In this document: positions 31,826-40,896 of the stretch, piece by piece
Layout: every line of letters begins with the position of its first letter
How positions within the stretch are numbered: the first letter of the stretch is position 1
Assembly: GCA_902778255.1 (NCBI GenBank)
Contig: CACYXD010000019.1
Location: forward strand, 1 to 63,293
Length of the DNA: 63,293 nucleotides
Source of the DNA: an uncultured Prevotellaceae bacterium
Lineage (GTDB): Bacteria; Bacteroidota; Bacteroidia; Bacteroidales; Bacteroidaceae
Direction of reading: 5' to 3'
Notes under the pieces: generated by a model
Database searches by the model: none
What the model was told of the DNA's origin: nothing
What the model saw: the letters and a program-made list of their open reading frames with translations, nothing else
Made by a program: the position numbers and the translations under genes

Positions 31826-33352
31826 ATGACAAAGACATACGTAACAAATGGAAGAGACTTAGGAGGAAGAGTAATTATACTCTTTCTTCTGTTTCTTGTA
31901 GCATTGTATTTCCTGGCCACTGCAGGTCTTACACCATTTGCTGCCATTTGTATGCTTCCTGCCATAGCTATCTTTGTCTATCTGGCCATGAAGCGTCAGA
32001 ACACCCTGTTTTGGTATATCTTTATCATGAACTATATTGTGATGGGACTTCAACGCTACGGATATATCCCTGTTCCCATTACGGTGGTAACGCTTTTGCC
32101 ACAGCTATTGTTACTGATGTCGTTAGTCGCATTCCCTCGCCATGGGAAAAACACAATGGCTACACCAATGCTGTTTGCCATTCTGCTGTGGGCAGGATAC
32201 CTTGTTCTTCAGTTCTTTAACGAGACCTGCAGCCTCCCTGTCAATATTGGCAACTGGCTGACCAACATCATGTTCTTCTCGCTCTATTTCTTGATAACAT
32301 ACGTCATCATCAACAAACTCATCAACACACCAAAGAATATCATGCGCTTTGTGCGTATGTGGGCAGTCCTGTCAATCATCGCTTCATACTGGACTTGGCG
32401 TCAACAGACCTTTGGATGGGATAATGCGGAAAATGCTTGGCTGATGCAAGGTGGTATGCGAACCCACATCATTGGTGGCTCCATCAGATATTTCTCTTTC
32501 TTCTCAGATGCTGCGAACTTCGGCTGTTGCCTGGCATCATCGGCTGTAGCATTTTATGCAATGGCCCTGACCACGAAACTGAAGAAGGACAAAATTTTGT
32601 TTTGGATAGCCGCATTTTGCTCCACTTATTCATTCTTCGCATCAGGCACACGTACAGCACTGGTTTGTTTTATTGTTGGCATATTCCTATACTCTATCCT
32701 AGCCAAGAACGTCAAACTTACTGTCACCGTGGCATTGGCTGGAGCCCTGTTCGTATTTATCATGGCTGGAACAAACATTGGTGACAGCAATATGCAGATA
32801 CGACGAATGAGATCGGCATTCAATCCTAATGACGCATCAAAAGGTGTACGCGACATCAACAAGGAAGCATTGAAGAAGCACCTTAGAGACGCTCCTTTTG
32901 GCATAGGAATCAATATCGACGAAGGGAGTATTCCTGCATTTAGCAAGTTCCGTGTGGTTTATGAGACGCCATGCGACTCAACGTACGTTTTCTTTTGGCA
33001 ACGTACAGGTATCGTAGGCGTGTATGTGTTTTCAGCCATGAATATCATCATGCTTCTGGGAGGCTGCTACATCGTACTCTTTCGTCTGCGAAACAAGACA
33101 TGCAAAGGTATTGCATCGGGCTTCTGTTGTGGCTTACTGGCTATCAACGCGGGAGGCTATGCCAACCATATCCTACTGCAATATCCCAATCTCGTCCTCT
33201 TTTATGGCGGCATGGCCATCGTCTATCTACTACCAGCCATTGAGGATGATTTCACAGCATATGAGGAAGCGCTGTTTAAAGAGCAAGAAGAGAAGAAACG
33301 ACAGAAATTAGAAAAGAAGGAACAATCAAGAATTAAAGGGTGGCTCAGTTGA
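31826..33352 (+). CDS. O-antigen ligase/polymerase-like membrane protein (Wzy)
   Basis: Polytopic protein of 508 residues with about 12 hydrophobic segments. A large periplasmic loop lies around IRRMRSAFNPNDASKGVRD, typical of Wzy_C/O-antigen ligase proteins, and FASGTRTALVCFIVGIFLY is the usual conserved helix start. It would join lipid-linked repeat units into polymer on the periplasmic side. The C-terminal tail is charged (KEQEEKKRQKLEKKEQSRIK). It overlaps the next gene by 13 nt. Confidence 0.85.
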   Translation: MTKTYVTNGRDLGGRVIILFLLFLVALYFLATAGLTPFAAICMLPAIAIFVYLAMKRQNTLFWYIFIMNYIVMGLQRYGYIPVPITVVTLLPQLLLLMSLVAFPRHGKNTMATPMLFAILLWAGYLVLQFFNETCSLPVNIGNWLTNIMFFSLYFLITYVIINKLINTPKNIMRFVRMWAVLSIIASYWTWRQQTFGWDNAENAWLMQGGMRTHIIGGSIRYFSFFSDAANFGCCLASSAVAFYAMALTTKLKKDKILFWIAAFCSTYSFFASGTRTALVCFIVGIFLYSILAKNVKLTVTVALAGALFVFIMAGTNIGDSNMQIRRMRSAFNPNDASKGVRDINKEALKKHLRDAPFGIGINIDEGSIPAFSKFRVVYETPCDSTYVFFWQRTGIVGVYVFSAMNIIMLLGGCYIVLFRLRNKTCKGIASGFCCGLLAINAGGYANHILLQYPNLVLFYGGMAIVYLLPAIEDDFTAYEEALFKEQEEKKRQKLEKKEQSRIKGWLS

Positions 33353-34245
33353 ACATCATATTGTCAATTATCACCATCAATTACAACGGGTTTAAAGACA
33401 CCTGCGAGCTAATTGATTCAATCGCTTTCAATGATACGATGGAAGTGATTGTGGTTGACAATGCCTCAAAGAATGATGAAGCCACCATGATAGAAAAACG
33501 CTACCCACAAGTCAAGGTCATTCGCAGCGATAAGAACTTGGGCTTTGCTGGAGGGAATAATCTGGGAATCAAGGCTGCCAAGGGGAGATATCTGTTATTT
33601 ATAAATAATGACACCTTTTTAACCAGCGATTCCAATATCAATTCACTCATCAAACGACTGGAGTCATCTGACAAAATAGGCATTGTGTGTCCCAAAATAC
33701 GTTTTGCCTGGGGGCAGTGCCCAATACAATACGCAGGCTACACGCCTCTTTCGGCTATCACCATGCGTAACCACGCTATTGGATATGGTGAGGAAGACAA
33801 AGGCCAATATGATATTGCCCATCAGACGGCTTACGCTCATGGAGCTGCCATGATGGTGAAGCGTGATGCCATAGAGAAAGTCGGTATGATGCCAGAATGC
33901 TATTTCCTTTATTATGAGGAGATAGACTGGTCGACTATGTTTTCCAGAAACGGCTATCAGATATGGTATGAGCCGGCTAGTACGATCTTCCACAAAGAAA
34001 GTCAGGCTACTGGCCAGAATAGTCCTTTAAAGGTATACTTCAACACACGCAATCGCCTGCTGTTTATGAGACGTAATGGGAAGGGCTTAATCCGTCAATT
34101 AACCTATCTGTATTTAATAGGTATTGTAGGAGTAAGAGATTGTCTTAAATACCTAGTACATGGCGATATAAAACTGACCAAATCAGTACTGAATGGCATA
34201 ATTGATTTCAATAGTAATCATATAAAACACCCTATAACAGTATGA
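33340..34245 (+). CDS. family 2 glycosyltransferase (rhamnosyltransferase-like)
   Basis: Cytosolic GT-A glycosyltransferase of 301 residues. SIITINYNGFKDTCELIDSI at the start, LGFAGGNNLGIKAAKG and LLFINNDTF (the NND in place of DXD) are typical of WbbL-like enzymes. CYFLYYEEIDWSTMFSRNGY carries the catalytic acidic residues. The start is GTG at 33340 (or TTG at 33349); both overlap the polymerase gene. The donor sugar cannot be fixed; rhamnose is suggested only by family resemblance and by rfbC nearby. Confidence 0.88.
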   Translation: MAQLNIILSIITINYNGFKDTCELIDSIAFNDTMEVIVVDNASKNDEATMIEKRYPQVKVIRSDKNLGFAGGNNLGIKAAKGRYLLFINNDTFLTSDSNINSLIKRLESSDKIGIVCPKIRFAWGQCPIQYAGYTPLSAITMRNHAIGYGEEDKGQYDIAHQTAYAHGAAMMVKRDAIEKVGMMPECYFLYYEEIDWSTMFSRNGYQIWYEPASTIFHKESQATGQNSPLKVYFNTRNRLLFMRRNGKGLIRQLTYLYLIGIVGVRDCLKYLVHGDIKLTKSVLNGIIDFNSNHIKHPITV

Positions 34246-35453
34246 ATTTCTGGTGGATACTATATATATTTGACTGGTTACTGTTCTTGCCCGTTGCAAT
34301 AACAGTGCTATACATCTTGGTCTTTGCTATTACAGCCACATTCAAGACACGCACTAATGTGCCAAAGGCAAAGAACCAAAGTCGTTATATTGTGTTGATA
34401 CCATCACATAAAAGCGACACCAGGATATTAGAAACCGTCAATTCCATATTGGGACAGACATACGCTCAGAGAAATTTTGATGTTGTGGTCATTGCCAATC
34501 ATCAAGACGAGCTCATCAATATGCGATTAGCCCAGCTTCCTATCACCCTGCTAACGCCGAATTTCTTAAAGAGTACTAAGGTCAAATCCCTGCAGTATGC
34601 TATTCTAAACCTGCCACAATTCAAGATCTACGATGCCGTCATCCTCCTTGATTCAGGCAACATCGTCGCTCCTGAGTTCCTGGAACAGATAAACGATGCT
34701 TTTGAGTCGGCTGGAACCAAAGCTATCCAAACTCATCGCATGTCAAGAAACCTGGATACCCCCGTAGCACGTATGGACTCTATCTTTGAGGAAATCAATA
34801 ACACCATTTTCCGCCGAGGGCACCTCGCCGTCGGGTTATCGGCATCATTAAACAGTTCTGGATCTGTTTTTGATTTTCTGTGGTTCAAGCGTAACATCAT
34901 GAAAATACGCTCTACTGTAGGTGAGGATAAAGAGTTGGAAGCCCTCCTGCTACGTGAAAGTATATATATCGACTATTTTGAAGATATACATGTATATGAT
35001 GAAAAAACACGCAAGGTACATGATTTCAACAATCAGCGCGGACGTTGGACATATATACAACTGCATAATCTGCTGAACAATTTCCACTCCCTACCTTTTG
35101 CATTCATGAATAGCCAATATGATTTTGTTGATAAGATTATACAATGGATGCTGATTCCTCGTTGTATCATGATGGGTATTATTGCTATCATGAGCATCGT
35201 TTTACCCTTTATCTATTTTACGCTGGCATTAAAATGGTGGTTAATTGCATCTATTGCATTGTTTGCCTTTGCAATGGCGACCCCCGACTATCTTGTCGGC
35301 AAAAATTGGGACAAGGATTTCTTACGTGCGCCACTTATTACTATAGGTGCGCTCTACAATATTTTCCGTGCAGGTAAAGATGAGACAGGAACCAGACTTG
35401 ATGCTTTCACACATCTGGTACAGAAAATGAAATTCAAGAAAAGCAATCAGTGA
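34242..35453 (+). CDS. membrane-bound GT2 glycosyltransferase, copy 1
   Basis: Processive-type GT2 protein, 403 residues: an N-terminal helix (IFDWLLFLPVAITVLYILVF), a cytosolic GT-A domain and C-terminal helices around residues 300-350. QXXRW is present as QRGRW near residue 263. The DXD position reads VILLDSGN, where its neighbour has LDADN, so metal binding may be altered. MDSIFEEINNTIFRRGH is shared with the next gene, showing tandem duplication. Overlaps both neighbours by 4 nt. Confidence 0.85.
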   Translation: MNFWWILYIFDWLLFLPVAITVLYILVFAITATFKTRTNVPKAKNQSRYIVLIPSHKSDTRILETVNSILGQTYAQRNFDVVVIANHQDELINMRLAQLPITLLTPNFLKSTKVKSLQYAILNLPQFKIYDAVILLDSGNIVAPEFLEQINDAFESAGTKAIQTHRMSRNLDTPVARMDSIFEEINNTIFRRGHLAVGLSASLNSSGSVFDFLWFKRNIMKIRSTVGEDKELEALLLRESIYIDYFEDIHVYDEKTRKVHDFNNQRGRWTYIQLHNLLNNFHSLPFAFMNSQYDFVDKIIQWMLIPRCIMMGIIAIMSIVLPFIYFTLALKWWLIASIALFAFAMATPDYLVGKNWDKDFLRAPLITIGALYNIFRAGKDETGTRLDAFTHLVQKMKFKKSNQ

Positions 35454-36634
35454 CAGGGGATTTTATCATACATTTCATCAACATTCTGTTGTGGTGCATC
35501 ATTGCAGCCTCAACCTTTTATGTCTGTTTTTTTTCTATCGCATCAATTATTCCCCATGGCAAAATATGCTTTGGAGAAGAATCATCAAAAAAGAGCAGTT
35601 TCCTCATCCTTTTCCCTGCCTATAAAGAGGATGCAGTCATCATCAATTCCGTAAAGACATTCCTCAAGCAGCAATACCCTGAGGATTTGTATAAGGTTCT
35701 TGTCATCTCGGACCATATGGAAGATGTCACGAATCATCAGTTGGCCTCATTTCCCATCACGCTCTTATTGCCCTCATTTACAAAAAGTAGTAAAGCTAAT
35801 GCACTGAAATATGCCATTGACAGCTACAATGCCTCAGCAGAAAAGACACCTGATTATATCGTCATATTGGACGCTGACAATATTGTTGGGGATGATTTCC
35901 TTGCACGGCTTGACAGAATAGCCCAGAAAGATGAGGTTATCCAATGCCATCGCACTGCGAAGAATTCCGATAATGAAATTGCAGCTCTTGATGGGTTAAG
36001 CGAAGAGATCAACAACAGTATCTTCCGTAGAGGTCACAACCGCATTGGGATGTCTTCAGCGCTTATCGGCTCTGGCATGTGTTTTAGCTATCAATGGTTT
36101 AATGACAATGTTCACGCCCTCAGCTCTGCTGTTGAAGATCGTGAACTGGAAGCAATACTGATGAAACAACGTGTATTTATCAGATACGCAGAAGATATCC
36201 TGGTAATGGACGAGAAGGTGGATTCCAGCGACAACTTCCAACGACAACGTCTTCGTTGGATGACAGGACAGGTACAGACCTTTTTCCTGATGATACCTTA
36301 TCTTCCCCTGGCCATTATCCACGGAAATATCAATTATATCGACAAAGTCATTCAGCAAGCCCTAATACCCCGTTCTTTCCTGCTATTGTGTATTCCATTG
36401 TTCACAATAGTGTCGATGGCTATCTTCCGATGGTCATACCCAAGTATTATGTGGATAGGACTGTTACTGATTCTCGTATTGTCATTATATATAGCGATTC
36501 CCAAAAGTTTACGTTCGAAAGCGATTATCAAGAAGATTTTCTATATTCCAGAACTGGTATGGCGGATGCTAAAAAACACCGTCCATATCCGAACCGACAA
36601 CAAAGAATTCATACACACTACACATCACCAATAA
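35450..36634 (+). CDS. membrane-bound GT2 glycosyltransferase, copy 2
   Basis: Paralogue of the preceding gene, 394 residues, with the same layout: N-terminal helix, GT-A domain, C-terminal helices. Catalytic motifs are intact: IVILDADNIVGDDF (DXD), VEDRELEA and QRQRLRWMTGQ (QXXRW). SEEINNSIFRRGH matches the neighbouring copy. The start is GTG inside a GTGA overlap with the previous stop. It probably extends the lipid-linked repeat unit or a linear glycan. Confidence 0.87.
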   Translation: MTGDFIIHFINILLWCIIAASTFYVCFFSIASIIPHGKICFGEESSKKSSFLILFPAYKEDAVIINSVKTFLKQQYPEDLYKVLVISDHMEDVTNHQLASFPITLLLPSFTKSSKANALKYAIDSYNASAEKTPDYIVILDADNIVGDDFLARLDRIAQKDEVIQCHRTAKNSDNEIAALDGLSEEINNSIFRRGHNRIGMSSALIGSGMCFSYQWFNDNVHALSSAVEDRELEAILMKQRVFIRYAEDILVMDEKVDSSDNFQRQRLRWMTGQVQTFFLMIPYLPLAIIHGNINYIDKVIQQALIPRSFLLLCIPLFTIVSMAIFRWSYPSIMWIGLLLILVLSLYIAIPKSLRSKAIIKKIFYIPELVWRMLKNTVHIRTDNKEFIHTTHHQ

Positions 36635-36649
36635 GAACTCTTTAGACCA

Positions 36650-38182
36650 ATGAACCAGCGTGTGCATAAGACAATGATGAATGCGAAAGTGGGGGTAGTC
36701 TTTTACTTTATCTCCATCTTTATGGCATTCTTCTCACGCCGTATCTTCCTACAGAGTTATGGCGACGATTTTATTGGACTTGCCGGCACGCTTTGGAGCA
36801 TCCTGGAATTTCTCAATATCAGTGAGATTGGCATTGGAACTTGTATCGGCTATTTTCTTTACAAACCCATAGAAGAAAAAAATCATGAGAAGATATGTGA
36901 GATTGTATCCCTTTTCGGCTATCTATATCGTATCATTGGCATCATCATTCTGTGCGGAGGTCTTGTTGTCAGTCTTTTCTTTCCCTTGATTTTTGCTGAT
37001 AAAGGTTTGCCATTCAGTCTTGTCTTTTTCACTTTCTATGGCTTCCTGACCTCCCAATTGCTGGGTTATTTCATCAATTATCGGCAGATTCTTCTTGACA
37101 GCGACCAGAAGACCTATAAAATATCCATCTGGACACAGTCTGGTGGCGTCCTGAAAACAATTGCCCAAATATGGTTAGCCTATAATTACCAGAATCCTTA
37201 TGTATGGGTGGGAGTTGATGTGGTGTTCAGCCTTATCATCTGCTGGGTATTAAACAGAGTCATCGGCAGAGAGTATCCCTGGCTGCATACAGACAAGAGC
37301 AAAGGTAGGGAGATTCTCAAGAAATATCCTGAGATTCTTGTCAAGGCCAAACAGATTGTTATCCACAGACTCAAGGACTTCTTCCTGACCAAAAGCGATC
37401 AGATTCTCATTTTTGCTTTTGAATCCTTACAGATGGTCACTTTCTATGGCAACTACACGATGATTGTGGGCAAGTTGATGGGATTGTTCAACAGTGTACT
37501 GGCTGGAATGAATGCTGGAATAGGCAATCTTGTGGCAGAGGGGAATGAGTGGAATATACGCAAAGTTTTTTGGGAGTACGCTACCTTCAGATACTGGACA
37601 ACGGGAGTTATCGTTATCTCACTCACGTTCTTATTTGACCCAATCATCAGCTGGTGGGTAGGTCCGCAATATGTGATGAAAGATTATCTGGTGTGGCTGA
37701 TTCTCTTTAATATGTATATCACGCTCACTCGTCCATCAGTTGATTTGTTTATCAATGCCTATGGACTCTACAGCGATGTTTGGGCTGCCTATGCCGAAGG
37801 CATCATCAATCTGGTGGTCACTATTATCATGGGCTATTTCTATGGATTACTTGGTATCCTTCTTGGCAAGGCCATCAGTATGTTGCTCATTGTTGTCATC
37901 TGGAAGCCCTACTATTTGTTCCGTCAGGGATTCAGAACCTCCATCTACATCTATTGGCGCAACATTCTTACCCATATTGCCATATTAGTTGGTGCACTTT
38001 CCCTCAACAGAGCAATCGTAAATATTACGGAATGGCAGACTGGTAGTAGTATTATCACGATTCTGACATATGCTTCATGCATCACGCTACCTGTCGTCAT
38101 CGTCTATTCTGCATCAGTTTACCTGTTCTGTCCTGGCGCTCGCGACCTCGTCTGTCGCCTACCTTTTATTAAACATAAATGA
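36650..38182 (+). CDS. polysaccharide flippase (Wzx-like, MOP superfamily)
   Basis: Moves undecaprenyl-linked repeat units across the inner membrane. 510 residues with 12 or so helices, starting FYFISIFMAFFSRRIFLQSY with GDDFIGLAGTLWSILEFLN nearby, as in Polysacc_synt proteins. The mid-protein segment SDQILIFAFESLQMVTFYGN, then YTMIVGKLMG, is the usual second-half start. It completes a Wzx/Wzy-type set together with the gene at 31826. Follows the GT genes by 15 nt. Confidence 0.87.
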   Translation: MNQRVHKTMMNAKVGVVFYFISIFMAFFSRRIFLQSYGDDFIGLAGTLWSILEFLNISEIGIGTCIGYFLYKPIEEKNHEKICEIVSLFGYLYRIIGIIILCGGLVVSLFFPLIFADKGLPFSLVFFTFYGFLTSQLLGYFINYRQILLDSDQKTYKISIWTQSGGVLKTIAQIWLAYNYQNPYVWVGVDVVFSLIICWVLNRVIGREYPWLHTDKSKGREILKKYPEILVKAKQIVIHRLKDFFLTKSDQILIFAFESLQMVTFYGNYTMIVGKLMGLFNSVLAGMNAGIGNLVAEGNEWNIRKVFWEYATFRYWTTGVIVISLTFLFDPIISWWVGPQYVMKDYLVWLILFNMYITLTRPSVDLFINAYGLYSDVWAAYAEGIINLVVTIIMGYFYGLLGILLGKAISMLLIVVIWKPYYLFRQGFRTSIYIYWRNILTHIAILVGALSLNRAIVNITEWQTGSSIITILTYASCITLPVVIVYSASVYLFCPGARDLVCRLPFIKHK

Positions 38183-38192
38183 TCATCCCTAT

Positions 38193-39128
38193 ATGAAGAA
38201 AATTGTATCCATACTTGTGCCATGCTACAATGAAGAAGCATCACTGCCCCAACTCTATGCAGAGGTCTGTAAACTGATGGACGCTGAGAGTGATTATGAC
38301 TGGGAACTGTTTTTCATAGACGACGGCAGTCGCGACAACACGATGAGTATTATCATGGACTTAGCCCAAAACGACGCTCGCGTGTCATATGCCGGACTAT
38401 CGCGCAACTTTGGTAAAGAGAATGCCATGCTTGCAGGTTTCGACCATGTTGCAGGCGATTGTATGGTCATCATGGATGCTGATCTGCAACATCCCCCTAC
38501 CCTCATTCCCGAAATGCTCAGGTTATGGGAACAAGGATATGAAGATGTGTATGCCAAGCGCAACAGCAGAGGCAGCGAGAGTGTGATGCGCAAGACGCTC
38601 TCCTTGGCTTTCTATAGGATTCTAAGTCGCTCTACGCGCTATGAAGTATTGCAGAACGTGGGCGATTTCCGCTTGTTGGACAGGAAATGTATCACCGCCC
38701 TACGCAACCTACGTGAGAGCGAGCGCTACACCAAGGGAATGTATTGCTGGATTGGCTTCAAGAAGAAAGAAATCCGATTTGATACCCATGACCGTATTGC
38801 CGGTGTGTCAAAGTGGAACTACTCTTCACTCATCAATCTTGCGATAGAAGGCATTACCAGTTTTACGACAGCGCCTCTGCGTATGGCATCCTTCATGGGC
38901 TTTACTGTTGCCATCGGAGCTTTGCTTTACATGATCTGGGTCATCATCAAGGCCATCGTATGGGGTGAGCCTGTTACTGGCTATCCCACAATTATGACTG
39001 TCATGCTGTTCCTGGGTGCTGTTCAGCTTATCGCTATTGGTATCTTAGGAGAATATGTAGGGAGAATATTCAATGAGACAAAGAAGCGCCCTGTCTATGT
39101 CATCAGCGAGTTGAAAGAAAGACAATAG
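38193..39128 (+). CDS. GtrB/DPM-like GT2 glycosyltransferase
   Basis: Transfers a sugar from a nucleotide donor to polyprenyl phosphate. 311 residues: GT-A domain (MKKIVSILVPCYNEEASLPQ, FIDDGSRDNT, VIMDADLQHPP) plus two C-terminal helices (MGFTVAIGALLYMIWVIIKA, TVMLFLGAVQLIAIGILGEY), the classical GtrB topology. The ATG at 38193 lies beyond the flippase stop; the longer frame would overlap that gene by over 100 nt. Such enzymes often work with a GtrA flippase, and one is encoded at 40510. It is the last gene of the plus-strand operon. Confidence 0.92.
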   Translation: MKKIVSILVPCYNEEASLPQLYAEVCKLMDAESDYDWELFFIDDGSRDNTMSIIMDLAQNDARVSYAGLSRNFGKENAMLAGFDHVAGDCMVIMDADLQHPPTLIPEMLRLWEQGYEDVYAKRNSRGSESVMRKTLSLAFYRILSRSTRYEVLQNVGDFRLLDRKCITALRNLRESERYTKGMYCWIGFKKKEIRFDTHDRIAGVSKWNYSSLINLAIEGITSFTTAPLRMASFMGFTVAIGALLYMIWVIIKAIVWGEPVTGYPTIMTVMLFLGAVQLIAIGILGEYVGRIFNETKKRPVYVISELKERQ

Positions 39129-39129
39129 C

Positions 39130-40422
39130 CTATTTCATTCTGTCATAGTCGAAACAGATCATCTTATACTCAAAATCATCAGGGTATTTGATGTACGGAA
39201 ATACGGTCTTTGGGATTTCAGGTGACTCAAAACGAGGTTCAACGTCCTGTGCGCGTACATAATTATCTATCATCCTATCGTAGGCCGATGCCAAACGACT
39301 ACTGTAGCCTACCACCATTGGCACGTGGATGACCATCAACAACGCGATTAATATGCACACCCAGTTTTTACGAGAGGCGAGGAATGCGTACCTACGCAAC
39401 AATTCTAATATCAACAGTACTGATAGCAACTCCACTGGGAACACCATACGCTGCGAGTAATGAGGCAGCATGGCGACAAACAGCAGTCCACCAATAATGG
39501 TGACGAAAGCTATCATGTGGTCCTTCACCAAGCCCTTAATTGTCTGACGTCCCTGAACAAACAAGGTTATCAAAAGTAGTCCCAACAAAAGCAGGAAGCG
39601 CTTAGAATAGATCAGCACATGAGCCTTCAGCATCAGCCAGTCAACCCACTCTACCGACTGCTGAGCCATACTGTCGCTGCTACGCTGAATAGTGGCAGGT
39701 GCAAATACGACAGAAGCCACGCCTATCCACAAGCCTATTATCAGGCACATCGTAGGTTTGTTGAGACGCCTCCAATAACACACGACATATAAGATCATCG
39801 CCATTGAAAGCGGCAGCATAAATCCTTCGTGCGTTGCACCTGTCAGTAGTCCGAAACCTAGCAATAGCATGAGTTTCAGCCAACTGTCTTCCCCTGCTGC
39901 CAATTGACTATAATACCTGAAAGCCAAGAGGAAATAGACCATCAATGTGGCTACCCAAAGATAGTTGACAGCATAGGCCACAGCTACCGTAAATATATAC
40001 TGTACGGGCAGTGCGAGCCACAATGCGCCAATCGTGATGATACTTCCTGAAATGCTTGTCACCTTCAGCAATCGCAAACAGCCATACAGGAAACAAGCAT
40101 AGACAATGCCATTCACAACATTAAAAGCTGCTTTTCCAAAGAACCCGCAGAAACACTGTACAATGAAATGCACCAACAGGCGTCCGTTCTCCAGGAAATA
40201 CCAATTTTTCATCGAAGCCAGTGCATCTCCCAAACTCTCAATACGATAGTCACGGTTGAAATGAAGTGCATCCCCTCCCATATCCATACATACGTATTGA
40301 TACATCAAATCATCGTATCTCAATGGATAGAATGATGTCAACAGCGCTACAACAATCCCCATTGTTATCAGCAATGCATAAATCACATAGCACTTCTTCG
40401 CATGATTTGTCAGTACCTTCAT
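39130..40422 (-). CDS. DUF6056-type polytopic membrane protein
   Basis: 430 residues with about 11 hydrophobic helices. After the first helix the extracytoplasmic loop YPLRYDDLMYQYVCMDM is rich in acidic and aromatic residues, as in GT-C glycosyltransferases. ENGRLLVHFIVQ and THEGFMLPLSMAMI fit DUF6056/GtrC-like proteins of Bacteroidetes. It could transfer sugars from polyprenyl-phosphate donors made by the GtrB-like enzyme whose gene converges with it. Transcribed from its own -7 box, divergent to gtrA. Confidence 0.7.
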   Translation of the reverse strand: MKVLTNHAKKCYVIYALLITMGIVVALLTSFYPLRYDDLMYQYVCMDMGGDALHFNRDYRIESLGDALASMKNWYFLENGRLLVHFIVQCFCGFFGKAAFNVVNGIVYACFLYGCLRLLKVTSISGSIITIGALWLALPVQYIFTVAVAYAVNYLWVATLMVYFLLAFRYYSQLAAGEDSWLKLMLLLGFGLLTGATHEGFMLPLSMAMILYVVCYWRRLNKPTMCLIIGLWIGVASVVFAPATIQRSSDSMAQQSVEWVDWLMLKAHVLIYSKRFLLLLGLLLITLFVQGRQTIKGLVKDHMIAFVTIIGGLLFVAMLPHYSQRMVFPVELLSVLLILELLRRYAFLASRKNWVCILIALLMVIHVPMVVGYSSRLASAYDRMIDNYVRAQDVEPRFESPEIPKTVFPYIKYPDDFEYKMICFDYDRMK

Positions 40423-40445
40423 TTTCTTTCAGCGTATTATTGATG

Positions 40446-40453
40446 CAAAATTA
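40446..40453 (-). promoter_or_regulatory. -7 promoter element of the DUF6056 gene
   Basis: CAAAATTA on the plus strand is TAATTTTG on the minus strand, 23 nt before the start codon. Confidence 0.7.
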
Positions 40454-40496
40454 CAATTTTTATTCTGTTACCACAAGGTTTATCATATTTTTTTCT

Positions 40497-40504
40497 TACT
40501 TTTG
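40497..40504 (+). promoter_or_regulatory. -7 promoter element of gtrA
   Basis: TACTTTTG ends 5 nt before the gtrA ATG, implying a leaderless or nearly leaderless transcript. Confidence 0.7.
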
Positions 40505-40509
40505 CATCC

Positions 40510-40896
40510 ATGAATCCACTATCAAAACATAAAGAGCAAATAGCCGAAATCATACGTTTTGGACTGGTAGGTGTTTTCGCAACCATCCTCCAGTTTGTGT
40601 GCTATGTCCTGCTTGTACAGGTTCTCAACCACAACATCGCCCTTCCGTTGAGCTATGCCATCAGCCTATTGTTCAATTTCCTGTTGACGACCTATTTTAC
40701 ATTCAAAGTGAAGCCAAATGCAAAAAAAGGATTGGGGTTCCTGACAAGCCATCTGATCAACTTCTCGCTTCAGTTCCTGTTGCTCAATCTCTTTATTTGG
40801 ATAGGCATGGACAAGCAATGGGCCATCATTCCTGTATTCCTCGTCTGCATCCCTATTAATTTCATCTTAGTTCGCCTGTCAGTCAAAAAACTATGA
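40510..40896 (+). CDS. GtrA-family membrane protein
   Basis: A 128-residue protein with four helices. EIIRFGLVGVFATILQFVCY opens it, and the middle part LPLSYAISLLFNFLLTTYFT shows the conserved FxxxF pattern of GtrA. GtrA proteins are thought to flip polyprenyl-phosphate sugars for glycan decoration. It overlaps the acyltransferase gene by 4 nt and so heads a small gtrA-acyltransferase-SGNH operon. Confidence 0.92.
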   Translation: MNPLSKHKEQIAEIIRFGLVGVFATILQFVCYVLLVQVLNHNIALPLSYAISLLFNFLLTTYFTFKVKPNAKKGLGFLTSHLINFSLQFLLLNLFIWIGMDKQWAIIPVFLVCIPINFILVRLSVKKL

